This document shows, piece by piece, positions 55,137 through 63,350 of a DNA stretch of 64,000 nt. The DNA is taken from positions 1,070,881 through 1,134,880 of the forward strand of contig NZ_VCGX01000002.1 of NCBI RefSeq assembly GCF_007671655.1. The letters run 5' to 3'. Under the pieces are notes generated by a model that was given only the letters and a program-made list of their open reading frames with translations, was not told the DNA's origin and searched no databases. Each line of letters opens with the position of its first letter. Position 1 is the stretch's first letter. Source of the DNA: Marinobacter piscis (lineage in GTDB: Bacteria > Pseudomonadota > Gammaproteobacteria > Pseudomonadales > Oleiphilaceae). Position numbers and translations under genes: made by a program.

Positions 55137-55371
55137 GGTGCTGTTGCTTCACCCGAGTGGCAATATCGCTTAGAGAAAGATCGCTTTCGCCGCTTCGCTC
55201 TCCCGCTTCCACTGCTTGCCTTAATGCCGCCAACTGGCTTTCCTGGCGCTCAAGCAGTCGTAATGCTGAACGTACGACTTCACTGGTTGAGCCATACCGC
55301 CCGGACTCGATTAGCTTCCCTACAAAGTCGTCTAATGGAGCCCCGATAGTCACACTTGTCGTTCTGGACAT
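55129..55371 (-). CDS. parD: ParD-family ribbon-helix-helix antitoxin
   Basis: An 80-residue antitoxin with the RHH start TTSVTIGAPLDDFVGKLI and the conserved YGSTSEVVRSALRLLE, followed by a charged toxin-binding tail. The ATG at 55371 has AGGAG 8 bases upstream. The open frame extending to 55488 crosses a degenerate dispersed repeat (55455) and is not used. Confidence 0.9.
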   Translation of the reverse strand: MSRTTSVTIGAPLDDFVGKLIESGRYGSTSEVVRSALRLLERQESQLAALRQAVEAGERSGESDLSLSDIATRVKQQHRV

Positions 55372-55514
55372 AGCTAGCACTCCTGCTTTCGCTGTATTAA
55401 TAATTAACACAATTATAGCGACGCAAAAACCAACCAACAAGCGGCTTCCAGGCTGTGCCTGTTCATGGCTTCTTCGCCGTGATGACACTAGTCAGAATTC
55501 GTTAAGCATTCTGG

Positions 55515-57422
55515 CTAGTCCCCCTCCCCTTCCCAGCGACTGATTTTCTGGCGCTCCGGATCGGCTTCCGGCATTGCAGAATCAAGTGCCTGCTGCTGAT
55601 GCGTGGCCAGGCCCTGGGCGGTCATGTCTCCGGTTCGGCGGGCTTCCTGCTCCTGGCGGATGTAATCGAGCCGCTGGTCTTTGTCTTCCCGTTTTTCGTT
55701 CTGAATCTCGTCATTCCGTCGACGGAATTCGTCTTCCAGATCCCCCATAACGCTGTTCATGAAACCGTCACACGCGTTCATGGACAGAACGTAGCGCGGC
55801 TGCTCCAGGTTATACTGCCCGGACACCGCAAACGTTGAGCTCACAGCGTCTGCAGCCAAGGCAAAATAGGTTGTATCGAAGGTGAACACATCCTGCTCGC
55901 TGGACGAGCTATGGCGGTCGGCCCCGCGGTAATGGGTGGCGCGCATCACCGTGCCTTCGCAATGAAAATCGAACACCTTGGAACGGAAGAAAATCTCGGC
56001 CCAGAACATGTGGCAGATTCTGTCCAGGGTGCGACCAAAGCCCATCATCAGAAGGCCGGCAAGCAGCATGGCGGCGGTGCCACCGGCAGGAATAAATAAC
56101 TGAGTGAATACAGCGTCAACGCCGGCATTCTGAGAGACAAGCTGGTCCCAGGCGTTCATATGCGGCAACACACTTACAGCCGCCTGCCAGAACAATATTG
56201 CGCCGATCAGCATAAGAACCTGTGCCGTGACCGTGCCCGCAATCCGCGAATAGCGCATGGCCGCCGACTCAGACACTTCCTCAACAACCGGCTGGATTTC
56301 CGTGATCAAATCGCCATTAAACTGCTCGTTATCGCGATTCGCCTGGCCTGTATCGTTCTCATCCAGATACATTCGGTTCGGCAATTCCTGCTCACGCCTT
56401 TGCATCAGAACCAGGTCTCTGAGCGTGGTGAAAATCTGCCTTGGATGCAGATCAAAACGCCAGCTGCTGTTTTTCTCTGAGCTGCTGGTTTTAATTTCAA
56501 CCATGCTGATGCGCGCGCGAATCAACACCACCGCCAGTGCAGTAAGGCCAATAGCACAGATAATGGTGAGAGTCAGCAGAGTGCCGGTTCTAAAAACCGG
56601 CTCAACCGCCGGCAATAACTGAATGAAGCTGGCACGGTCTCCGGGGCTCAGGTTCTCCCAAAGCGCAATCCAACCCTGGGCCATCAATACGGGCACCACA
56701 ATGGCACCAATCACCACCAGGGCCAGGCCACCACTGGAATATGTGTGCAGCTTGGTCATGTTCTCCCGAGCCAGCGGGTTACCCAGTTTTACCCACACAA
56801 GCCCCAGGTAAATCAACAGTACCAATTGCAGAGCCAGTGATACGACAATGCTTCCGGCTTCGCCGCCTTCCGAGCCAGCAAACACCATCATTACCACAAG
56901 CGATGCAACCAGAAAAGCACCCAGGGCGATAAGGCTTCGGGTTATTTTCATCACCAGCGTTTTAGCGGCATTGCGGATTGGCCAGGGAGTCACAATCAGA
57001 CCGGGAAACACCGAATGCACGGCGCGGGCAAACCAGCCTTTGGGTTCGGTGAACGTGGGATTGGTTTTGCTCATCAGCATGCTGTGAATGGTTTTAGGGT
57101 TATACAGCGTTGGCTCGCGTTCCTGTACCGCCTCCCGTGCGACGTTTTCAGTGAGCGACGCTGGTGCCATGCGCCCCACAAAAAAGCGCATCACCTGAAA
57201 AAGCCCCACACCCAGAGCTTTGAAACCACCGATAACAAACACACTGCCAATTGCCAGACTCAGCCAGGCCTGGGCCTTATCCGTAGAGAGCAGCGGCTGA
57301 ATCTGCAGCAGAAGATAAACGCCAATTGCTGTCAGAATCACCCCGCGAACAGACCGGATAAGCCCCTCAAACCGGAATGGGTTCCGGATATTGAGCTTCT
57401 GAGTACCGTATTCAAACGCCAT
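55515..57422 (-). CDS. Large membrane protein of unknown function
   Basis: A 635-residue protein with about eight membrane segments in three groups (residues ~25-80, ~165-310, ~400-470), charged loops between them, and a C-terminal cytoplasmic domain ending in a highly charged helix (DEFRRRNDEIQNEKREDKD). The segment FAEGTVMRATHYRGADRH-like and FDTTYFALAADAVSSTFA near 520-550 are not part of any family I know. No signal peptide. It stands alone between parDE and uspA. Function unassigned. Confidence 0.7.
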   Translation of the reverse strand: MAFEYGTQKLNIRNPFRFEGLIRSVRGVILTAIGVYLLLQIQPLLSTDKAQAWLSLAIGSVFVIGGFKALGVGLFQVMRFFVGRMAPASLTENVAREAVQEREPTLYNPKTIHSMLMSKTNPTFTEPKGWFARAVHSVFPGLIVTPWPIRNAAKTLVMKITRSLIALGAFLVASLVVMMVFAGSEGGEAGSIVVSLALQLVLLIYLGLVWVKLGNPLARENMTKLHTYSSGGLALVVIGAIVVPVLMAQGWIALWENLSPGDRASFIQLLPAVEPVFRTGTLLTLTIICAIGLTALAVVLIRARISMVEIKTSSSEKNSSWRFDLHPRQIFTTLRDLVLMQRREQELPNRMYLDENDTGQANRDNEQFNGDLITEIQPVVEEVSESAAMRYSRIAGTVTAQVLMLIGAILFWQAAVSVLPHMNAWDQLVSQNAGVDAVFTQLFIPAGGTAAMLLAGLLMMGFGRTLDRICHMFWAEIFFRSKVFDFHCEGTVMRATHYRGADRHSSSSEQDVFTFDTTYFALAADAVSSTFAVSGQYNLEQPRYVLSMNACDGFMNSVMGDLEDEFRRRNDEIQNEKREDKDQRLDYIRQEQEARRTGDMTAQGLATHQQQALDSAMPEADPERQKISRWEGEGD

Positions 57423-57565
57423 GCATCACTTCCTTAGCAAGTTTCCCGAAAATCCTGAAAACGGAAGTCTAACGCAAACTGGCGGCCAAGGAAGCAATTC
57501 CAACAATTTAAAACAGTTACGCAATGTTTGGGGGGTGCCTGTCCATGAAAAAGCTCTGAGCGATC

Positions 57566-57985
57566 CTACCGAACCACAAACACCGACACGCTGCTATGTT
57601 TGACAACGTTTGCACTGTTCGATCTTATGAAGTGCAACCGGTCGCCAATACCGGGTACGTGGGAATCCATAACCACAAGATCGGCCCCGGTGCTTTCAAT
57701 AGCTTCGAGAATGCGCCGCTCAAGCTCTACGCTGGTGTCGGCAGTCAGAACCATAATACTTTCGGTATCAATGCCGTGAGATTTCCCCTGCTCACGCGCG
57801 AAGGTGTCCAGCTTTTGTTCCAGTTCCTTCGGATTTCCGGCAGCTGAGGAGGGGGTAGAGTTGGTTATGGTGATGTAACACAGTGAGGCGTTGTATTTTT
57901 GCGCAAGGTCGATGGCGATATTGAGCGCTTTCCACATCTGATCTGTATGAGCCAGATCTACGGGAACCAGGATTTTGTTATACAT
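57566..57985 (-). CDS. Universal stress protein (UspA family)
   Basis: A 139-residue single-domain universal stress protein. It starts YNKILVPVDLAHTDQMWKAL and has the ATP-binding-type loop VVMDSHVPGIGDRLHFIRSNSANVV near residue 105, shown here only in part: GIGDRLHFIRSNSA. Such proteins act under stress or anaerobiosis. The upstream region carries the 105-bp repeat also found before sodC, with TTGAT-GAGT-ATTCA in it, a near match to an FNR/Anr box. Confidence 0.9.
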   Translation of the reverse strand: MYNKILVPVDLAHTDQMWKALNIAIDLAQKYNASLCYITITNSTPSSAAGNPKELEQKLDTFAREQGKSHGIDTESIMVLTADTSVELERRILEAIESTGADLVVMDSHVPGIGDRLHFIRSNSANVVKHSSVSVFVVR

Positions 57986-58061
57986 GGTTTTTTCTCCTTG
58001 CCCCTTTGAATTATGAGGTTATTACCAAAAGCGTGATAATAATTGGCACATATTGCGTCTC

Positions 58062-58167
58062 TGACACAGGCAGCCTCACCGACCCTGTGATATGAATACT
58101 CATCAACAAGCCTAGTCACAGTTTTCGTTTTTGAAAACATTTGTTGGTGGGCTGTGCCTGTCCATGG
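58062..58167. repeat. 105-bp repeat, copy B (upstream of uspA)
   Basis: Second copy of the segment at 53179-53283, in the same orientation, also ending in GTGCCTGTCCATGG (core 58154-58164). It lies between the globin gene and uspA. Most of the left 58 bases are identical; the right half is more divergent with one indel. Confidence 0.85.
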
Positions 58168-58176
58168 ACCTAATAA

Positions 58177-58569
58177 TCAGTAAGCCCCCCGAATCAACTC
58201 AATCCCTGGCGCAAGCACCTCACGCCAGGCCTTTTCAAGTTCCGGGGTATTTTCGGGGTCATGCTGGCGTACGGTTTTCATAAGCGCATCAAGCCAGAAC
58301 TCATACCATTCCGGTTTGATGTTGTAGTTTGAGCGGTTATGGCTTTCACCCAGAGCTCTGAGTTTGCGATCCGGCATGCCGCGGGCCGTTAGGATCAGCT
58401 GCATAATCCCGTTACGCAGAAGGTGGCGTTGCGCGGCCATGTCGGTGTTTACAAAACGGTTCCGGATAGCATCAGAACTCGACATAAAGTGATCATAAAA
58501 ATCCACAAAGAACTCATCACGGCTACAGCACCGTCCATAGCTCTGAAAAACCAAATCGCTTTTAGTCAT
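58177..58569 (-). CDS. Globin-family protein
   Basis: A 130-residue single-domain globin. The helical pattern and RALGESHNRSNYNIKPEWYE near residue 65-85 place the likely proximal haem histidine in ESHNR. The FVDFYDHFMSSSDAIRNRF segment near 20 is the usual B-C-D region. Bacterial single-domain globins bind oxygen or nitric oxide, and relatives act in sensing. It is transcribed toward uspA, with 42 bases to the Fic gene upstream. Confidence 0.82.
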   Translation of the reverse strand: MTKSDLVFQSYGRCCSRDEFFVDFYDHFMSSSDAIRNRFVNTDMAAQRHLLRNGIMQLILTARGMPDRKLRALGESHNRSNYNIKPEWYEFWLDALMKTVRQHDPENTPELEKAWREVLAPGIELIRGAY

Positions 58570-58611
58570 TTACAGTCATAATCCTTGGGAATGCAGATAC
58601 GTCAATCATAA

Positions 58612-59310
58612 TTATTCTTTCATAATCCGGACAACTCGTTCATCCATGCAGCTACGCACAAACCGGTTCATTTTTGCCTGGTCATCTGAGCTATAGAACT
58701 CGAGCATCAGCTCATTAAACTCAAGTTGGCGCGATGCCGGGATATTAATAGCTGGATACCCGCAGTTCAGCAGATGTCCATTCATTATAAAGCGGGCCAT
58801 GCACTTATTAACGTTGTAAAAAAAGCGGTAGCGCGCCATCGTCAGGAACAGATGAATGGCCTGATCATACACATCTTCGAAGTCCGACAGGCGGTTAATC
58901 ATTTCCCGAAAAAGGCCAACAAGCTGATCCGCCCCCGGAGGCTCATAGTCCGTACCCGCTATCAGTACACTGCCTGAACGAAAGCAGCCCCACTCCAGCG
59001 CTTCCTCCTTTCCGGCAATACGGTGCAAACTACACGCACAATCTTGCGTTAACTCGAATTGATTCTCTCTGATCAGCCGGAACAATTCCTTCCATGCATC
59101 GGCCTGGTTAGTAGCAATTTGCTGATCACTGAGCCGATGCCCACCCACGGTTATCCCCTGCATCAGCGTTTGCACTTCGGGCAGGGTGAAGTTGAGCCCC
59201 TCAAGCTGAACGGCATCGTAAACAAAAACCGACACCTCACGCTGCGCGAGCATTAACGCCCTCTCGCGATTTGGCTGGATTGACCAATGGAGATCGGTAG
59301 CAAAATACAT
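58612..59310 (-). CDS. Fic-fold protein with degenerate active-site motif
   Basis: A 232-residue protein matching Fic proteins in overall pattern: a VQLEGLNFTLPEVQTLMQG segment resembling the Fic inhibitory/SxxxEG region near residue 35, and the motif region ARYRFFYNVNKCMARFIMN near 170-190 followed by CGYPAINIP. Canonical Fic is HxFxDGNGRxxR; here the aligned FYNVNKCMAR keeps F, N and the last R but lacks the catalytic His, Asp and most glycines. AMP transfer by the usual mechanism is therefore unlikely. It may be a different subfamily or an inactive one. It precedes the globin gene on the same strand. Confidence 0.68.
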   Translation of the reverse strand: MYFATDLHWSIQPNRERALMLAQREVSVFVYDAVQLEGLNFTLPEVQTLMQGITVGGHRLSDQQIATNQADAWKELFRLIRENQFELTQDCACSLHRIAGKEEALEWGCFRSGSVLIAGTDYEPPGADQLVGLFREMINRLSDFEDVYDQAIHLFLTMARYRFFYNVNKCMARFIMNGHLLNCGYPAINIPASRQLEFNELMLEFYSSDDQAKMNRFVRSCMDERVVRIMKE

Positions 59311-59378
59311 ATAAACGCCTGAATGAGTACGGTTTCGCCCTGAGTTTCGTATGATATCAAAAGTTGGGTAGTTGTATC

Positions 59379-59984
59379 TTAACCCTCAATCGTCCGAAAA
59401 GTGAGGTTAATTCGCGGCGACTGCACCTTCTTCATAGCCGGCAGGCTGTGCTGCCAGAAGGTCTGGGTAACCCCCTGCATGACCAGCAAACTGCCATGCT
59501 CCAGCATAACCTTCACCTGCTCTTTGCTTTGTTTGTGCCGGAAGGCGAAGCGCCTAGGTGCGCCAAGGCTTAACGACGCGATGGCACCGTGTTTTTTGAG
59601 GTCGCGCTCGGCGTCGCTGTGCCAGCCCATGGTTTCTTCACCATGGTGATAGAGGTTTAAAAGGCAGGAGTTGTAGCTTTCGTCGCTTTGCTGCTCAACA
59701 AGCGCTTTCAGCTCTTGCAAAACCGGGGTCCACGGCAGTGCCTGCTTGGTGGCTCTGGAATAGGTGTAAGAGAAAGGCCGGTCTCCGTACCAGGCCACTT
59801 TACGGCGAGTCACCACCGGCCGGCCGAACATGACCAGTTCATCGTGAGCCCAGGCGATCTCTGCCAGTAAGCGCTCGGTGAAGTGATCCGCCTGATTGAG
59901 GCCCATCACCTGGCCGTAATACCGGACATCGCCATCGTACGGCAGGAGGTTTTCTGGTGGAGTGAGGTGACCGAAGAGGTCCAT
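59379..59984 (-). CDS. alkB: AlkB-like 2-oxoglutarate/Fe(II) dioxygenase
   Basis: Repairs alkylated bases by oxidative demethylation. The 201 residues have AWYGDRPFSYTYSR near 82, NSCLLNLYHHGEETMGWHSD with the iron ligands His and Asp, DLKKHGAIASLSLGAPRRFA, the second histidine in FWQHSLPA, and the 2-oxoglutarate arginines in RINLTFRTI. It matches the AlkB homologue 2/3-like bacterial group. The ATG at 59984 is the family start. The longer open frame to 60101 translates a dispersed repeat cluster (KIIMDRIIMDRH) and is not used. Confidence 0.9.
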   Translation of the reverse strand: MDLFGHLTPPENLLPYDGDVRYYGQVMGLNQADHFTERLLAEIAWAHDELVMFGRPVVTRRKVAWYGDRPFSYTYSRATKQALPWTPVLQELKALVEQQSDESYNSCLLNLYHHGEETMGWHSDAERDLKKHGAIASLSLGAPRRFAFRHKQSKEQVKVMLEHGSLLVMQGVTQTFWQHSLPAMKKVQSPRINLTFRTIEG

Positions 59985-59990
59985 GGGGGT

Positions 59991-60040
59991 GTGCCTGTCC
60001 ATAATTATTCTGTCCATGATTATTTTTGTCCATGACCATG
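59991..60040. repeat. Dispersed repeat with shortened tandem copies upstream of alkB
   Basis: GTGCCTGTCCA at 59991 is followed by TGTCCATAATTATTC, TGTCCATGATTATTT and TGTCCATGACC, i.e. tandem partial copies. They cover the presumed 5' leader of alkB. Confidence 0.75.
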
Positions 60041-60125
60041 CGTCCCTGATAATTTTCTCCTGATTGCGTGATTTAATATTAATCATTATGATTGAAGGCA
60101 ATCATTTCAGGTAAGGAGATTGACC

Positions 60126-60395
60126 ATGGCCAAAGCCGAAACCCGTGTGCTGACCGCACACGTCCCCGTCCCGCTGGCCGAGAAGGTGGACCAGTTGGCC
60201 CACCGTCTTGAGCGCTCGCGCGGCTGGATCATGAAGCAGGCGCTTTCCTCCTGGATAGTTCAGGAGGAAGAGCGCGATCGCCTGACTCTAGAAGCGCTGG
60301 CCGACGTGGATGCTGGCCAGGTCATCAACCACCAGGCGATACAGGCCTGGGCGGACAGTCTCGGTACCGATGCGCCCTTATCGGCGCCACGTTGA
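60126..60395 (+). CDS. Ribbon-helix-helix antitoxin
   Basis: An 89-residue CopG/RHH-type antitoxin: TRVLTAHVPVPLAEKVDQLA, then RLERSRGWIMKQALSSWI, and an acidic tail. AAGGAG lies 7 bases before the ATG at 60126. It overlaps the toxin gene by one base (TGATG). Higher GC than its neighbours, indicating separate transfer of this module. Confidence 0.88.
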   Translation: MAKAETRVLTAHVPVPLAEKVDQLAHRLERSRGWIMKQALSSWIVQEEERDRLTLEALADVDAGQVINHQAIQAWADSLGTDAPLSAPR

Positions 60396-60670
60396 TGGAA
60401 TTGAAGTGGACCAGCAAGGCGCTCTTCGGCCTGGAACGGCTTTACGAGTTCCTGGCGCCAGTGAATCCTGCGGCGGCCGCACGCACGATCCAAGCGCTGA
60501 CCAAGGCGCCAACGCTGCTGTTGAGCAACCCGCGCGTCGGCGAGCAGCTATTCCTATTCGAGCCGCGCGAGGTGCGGCGTATCCTCATTGACCAGTACGA
60601 AATCCGGTATGAGATTGCGGGCGAGATGATTTATGTTCTGCGACTGTGGCACACACGGGAGAAGCGATAA
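60395..60670 (+). CDS. RelE/ParE-family toxin
   Basis: A 91-residue toxin starting MELKWTSKALFGLERLYEFL, with NPAAAARTIQALTKAPTLLL, GEQLFLFEPREVRRILIDQYEIRYE in part and the end IYVLRLWHTREKR, the usual ParE/RelE core and RxWHxRE-type tail. Partner of the RHH antitoxin directly upstream. Confidence 0.9.
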   Translation: MELKWTSKALFGLERLYEFLAPVNPAAAARTIQALTKAPTLLLSNPRVGEQLFLFEPREVRRILIDQYEIRYEIAGEMIYVLRLWHTREKR

Positions 60671-60785
60671 GGATCTCAGGCCATCGCGGCAACCGATATT
60701 TGCAGAAAGCCTGAACCCGCCGCGATGGAATGCAAGCCGTTACAACTAATGACCCGTTGTCATGATCAGCTTCGAGTGCCTGTCC

Positions 60786-61127
60786 ATGGCCTCATCACTT
60801 ACCGACGACAACATATTCAACAGCCCCGATGGTTTGTGGTTTGACTACAACGGTCGCCTCTGGATTCAGACTGACGGGTCTGATGCGCCCCCTTATCAGA
60901 ACAACATGATGCTGGCGGCCAACCCCGCAACCCGTGATATCAGGCGGTTCTTTGTGGGACCCCAGGGATGCGAAGTGACCGGAGTGGTGACAACACCCGA
61001 CGTTAAAACCATGTTTGTAAATATTCAGCACCCGGCAAAAGACTGGCCGTTCGGAAATGAGGGAGATCATCCCCGGGACGCAACGGTGATCGTTACTCGT
61101 GATGATGGAGGTGTGATCGGCGCCTGA
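60786..61127 (+). pseudogene. C-terminal fragment of a PhoX-type phosphatase
   Basis: The 114 residues match the end of PhoX/DUF839 alkaline phosphatases: NSPDGLWFDYNGRLWIQTDG, NNMMLAANPATRDIRRFF, GPQGCEVTGVVTTPDVKTMF and NIQHPAKDWP. A full protein has more than 600 residues. Everything before this point is missing, and the break lies at a GTGCCTGTCCATGG repeat (60776) that supplies the present ATG. The fragment ends about 40 bases before another repeat copy (61137). Expression would not give an active enzyme. Confidence 0.82.
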
Positions 61128-61209
61128 GGATAGGCTGTGCCTGTCCACGACAACCTCTACCCAGTCTTCTGTAACTGGTTCATCACAGCTAAGGAGTACC
61201 TGTTCTTAA

Positions 61210-61512
61210 TTATTCGCGCCCAAGCATGAACGCACGAAGCCGCCTCTCCTCTCGCATAACATAGAGGACAAAAACCCGCGTCTCATTCTCACGATAAAAA
61301 ATGCGACACGGTGGGAAAACGACTTCCCTGTATACCGAATCAGGGAGCTCTGGGGGAACCCGACCGGATTGGGGAAAATCTTGCAAACGGTCGGTTTTAT
61401 CGAAAACCTCTTCTACCAAGCGTCTTGCAGCGACAGGATTATCCAGAGCAATGTACTCTGCGATTGCGTTTAACTCTTCAAGGGCTGGCTCAGTCCAGAT
61501 TACTTCAGCCAT
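61210..61512 (-). CDS. RelE/ParE-family toxin
   Basis: A 100-residue toxin: EVIWTEPALEELNAIAEYIA, NPVAARRLVEEVFDKTDRL, FPQSGRVPPEL, and CRIFYRENETRVFVLYVMRE. This is the RelE/ParE group paired with Phd/YefM antitoxins. It overlaps the antitoxin gene by 13 bases. Confidence 0.92.
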   Translation of the reverse strand: MAEVIWTEPALEELNAIAEYIALDNPVAARRLVEEVFDKTDRLQDFPQSGRVPPELPDSVYREVVFPPCRIFYRENETRVFVLYVMREERRLRAFMLGRE

Positions 61513-61757
61513 TTACTCATTTTCTCCCTGGCCTCACTTTGACTGTACGTTCTTCCCTCAAGTACAGCACGCTCTCCTCGTGAGAGTCCCTCAAGCAGCT
61601 CAAGCCGACGCTGCATGAACTCGTAATCCTGTACATCTACAAGATAAGCCGATGGCTTGCCATGTTCAGTGATCAGTACCGGCTCTTGAGACTGATGAAG
61701 GTCTGCCAGGATTTTTGTAGCCTGACGCTTAAGGTTTGTAACAAGCTCAACTTTCAT
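61500..61757 (-). CDS. Phd/YefM-family antitoxin
   Basis: An 85-residue antitoxin: VTNLKRQATKILADLHQSQE, PVLITEHGKPSAYLVDVQDY and MQRRLELLEGLSRGERA are the Phd/YefM pattern. Its 3' end overlaps the toxin gene. An imperfect GTGACACTATAGTATCAC palindrome about 25 bases upstream of the start (near 61782-61799) is a probable operator. Confidence 0.92.
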   Translation of the reverse strand: MKVELVTNLKRQATKILADLHQSQEPVLITEHGKPSAYLVDVQDYEFMQRRLELLEGLSRGERAVLEGRTYSQSEAREKMSKWLK

Positions 61758-61779
61758 GGGTTCACCCTGATCCAGGTCA

Positions 61780-61801
61780 ATAGTGACACTATAGTATCAC
61801 T
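61780..61801 (-). promoter_or_regulatory. Palindromic operator upstream of the phd-like gene
   Basis: AGTGACACTATAGTATCACTT contains opposed GTGA/TCAC arms around ACTATAGTAT. It lies just upstream of the antitoxin start and overlaps a TATAGT -10-like sequence, as expected of autoregulated toxin-antitoxin promoters. Confidence 0.5.
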
Positions 61802-61899
61802 TTGCGGGTGAAACAATCACAGCTAACTGAACTTATAAGCTCGCAGGCTCAGGTGTGCCTGTCCACGAAATCACCGACGGCGAGCAACCAGTTGCCCAC

Positions 61900-63243
61900 C
61901 TACCTCTCAAGCACTTCTGCAATCATCCGATCCAACAGCTCAACCACCTCACCAGATGATGCTTTCAGCGTTTCTACCAGCTCTTGGGATATGTTGGTAT
62001 AGCGCTCTGGGCTCAGTTTATTCGCATGGTAATCTGTCGCGGCTTTATAGAGTTCTCTGCCTGCCTTGTGAACCTGTGGATGCGCATGGTTTATGAGGCG
62101 GTCAGCGGCCTGCAGGTTGTACATGGGCTTTGCTTCTTCGCTGCCAAGATAGAGGCCAAGTCTGCACTGGGTGTGATCTCTTACTTCATTTTCCGTAATT
62201 GAGTTCTCATTAAACACGGCATAACGAATCAGTTTATCAACCCAGACGACGTGATCCTGTTTTGCGCTTGCCAGCATCAGACTAGGGCTGCTCAGGCGTA
62301 TATTGCCAAACACCTGAGAGACTTCATCACGCAAGGGCTGGATAGCTTGCATCAACTCGCTGAATATTCTGGCCAGTGCATCTGAATCATCCGAGTTGGC
62401 GCTTACCTGCTGTGCCATGTCTGCTGCCACCTGGCTTTGCTCTTCCGCTGCAGTTGCAATGGAGGTGGCCTGGTCGTAGTTAATATTGGAAGACTTCCGG
62501 GACTGATGAATCACTCCCGCCACGCGCTCCCGGCTCTCCCCTGAGGCCTGAACCGCCTGTACAGACCTACCCAGTCCTGTCTGTACGGTTTCAGAGCGTG
62601 AGATTACTCCGGTTACTATGCTATTAATTTCCTGGGCCGCACTGGAGCTTCGCGCTGCCAGCTGCCGCACTTCATCAGCCACCACAGAGAAGCCCCGGCC
62701 GGCCTCACCTGCCCGGGCCGCTTCAATAGCGGCGTTAAGGGCCAGCAGGTTGGTCTGGTCCGAGATTTCATTCACGGTATTGGTCAAGGATTCAATACTA
62801 TGGGTTTGTTCGGCGAGCAAACGCATTTCTTCGTTGGCCTGGGTAAGTGCGACATCCACCTCTGCCAGTCTTTCTTCCATGTCTTCCAGGGCTGCGATGG
62901 ATTCTTCGGTATACTCATTAACCTGCGTTGCCTGGTTCAGCACCTCCTGACCCAGAGACCCAACCTCGGAAGCACTGGCTGACATTTCTTCAATAGCAGC
63001 AGATAATGTTTGAATATGACTTACCAGCCGGTGAACGCGACCATCAAACTCCAGAGCGCCCTGCCCTAACTCTGAAATATGCCGCGAGGCGGCGACGGTT
63101 GTATTGGCCACCGCCAAATCTGCAGTCTCAGTAGCCTGAAGGTAGTGAGCCAACGGCTCCGCCCAAGAGGGACAGGATGAAGTGACACCATTCTCCAGCA
63201 CGTTCTGAATAACTTCCTTTGCCCGCTTCTCGCTTACAAACAT
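61900..63243 (-). CDS. Soluble methyl-accepting chemotaxis protein with CZB domain, copy 2
   Basis: A 447-residue close paralogue of the chemoreceptor at 53310-54668. Signalling tip [20 protein letters not shown] and the CZB elements [16 protein letters not shown] and INHAHPQVH are all intact. The ATG at 63243 matches the start of copy 1 ([12 protein letters not shown]); the longer frame to 63354 lacks a ribosome site. The two genes are direct repeats about 8.6 kb apart. Confidence 0.93.
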   Translation of the reverse strand: MFVSEKRAKEVIQNVLENGVTSSCPSWAEPLAHYLQATETADLAVANTTVAASRHISELGQGALEFDGRVHRLVSHIQTLSAAIEEMSASASEVGSLGQEVLNQATQVNEYTEESIAALEDMEERLAEVDVALTQANEEMRLLAEQTHSIESLTNTVNEISDQTNLLALNAAIEAARAGEAGRGFSVVADEVRQLAARSSSAAQEINSIVTGVISRSETVQTGLGRSVQAVQASGESRERVAGVIHQSRKSSNINYDQATSIATAAEEQSQVAADMAQQVSANSDDSDALARIFSELMQAIQPLRDEVSQVFGNIRLSSPSLMLASAKQDHVVWVDKLIRYAVFNENSITENEVRDHTQCRLGLYLGSEEAKPMYNLQAADRLINHAHPQVHKAGRELYKAATDYHANKLSPERYTNISQELVETLKASSGEVVELLDRMIAEVLER

Positions 63244-63350
63244 AAAAACACCCTGCCAAGCTGCGCAATTTTGCTTACGCACCAGCTTAAAAAATTGATT
63301 GTTATCAGTTGTAACGGCGCGGTGGGAGTTAACTTGAGGCAGGTGGTGGC

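Noticed and set aside
41491..61865. Integron cassette array with attC sites
   Set aside because: Many toxin-antitoxin genes suggested it, but genes lie on both strands, no integron integrase is present, and the repeats lack the GTTRRRY/RYYYAAC core sites.
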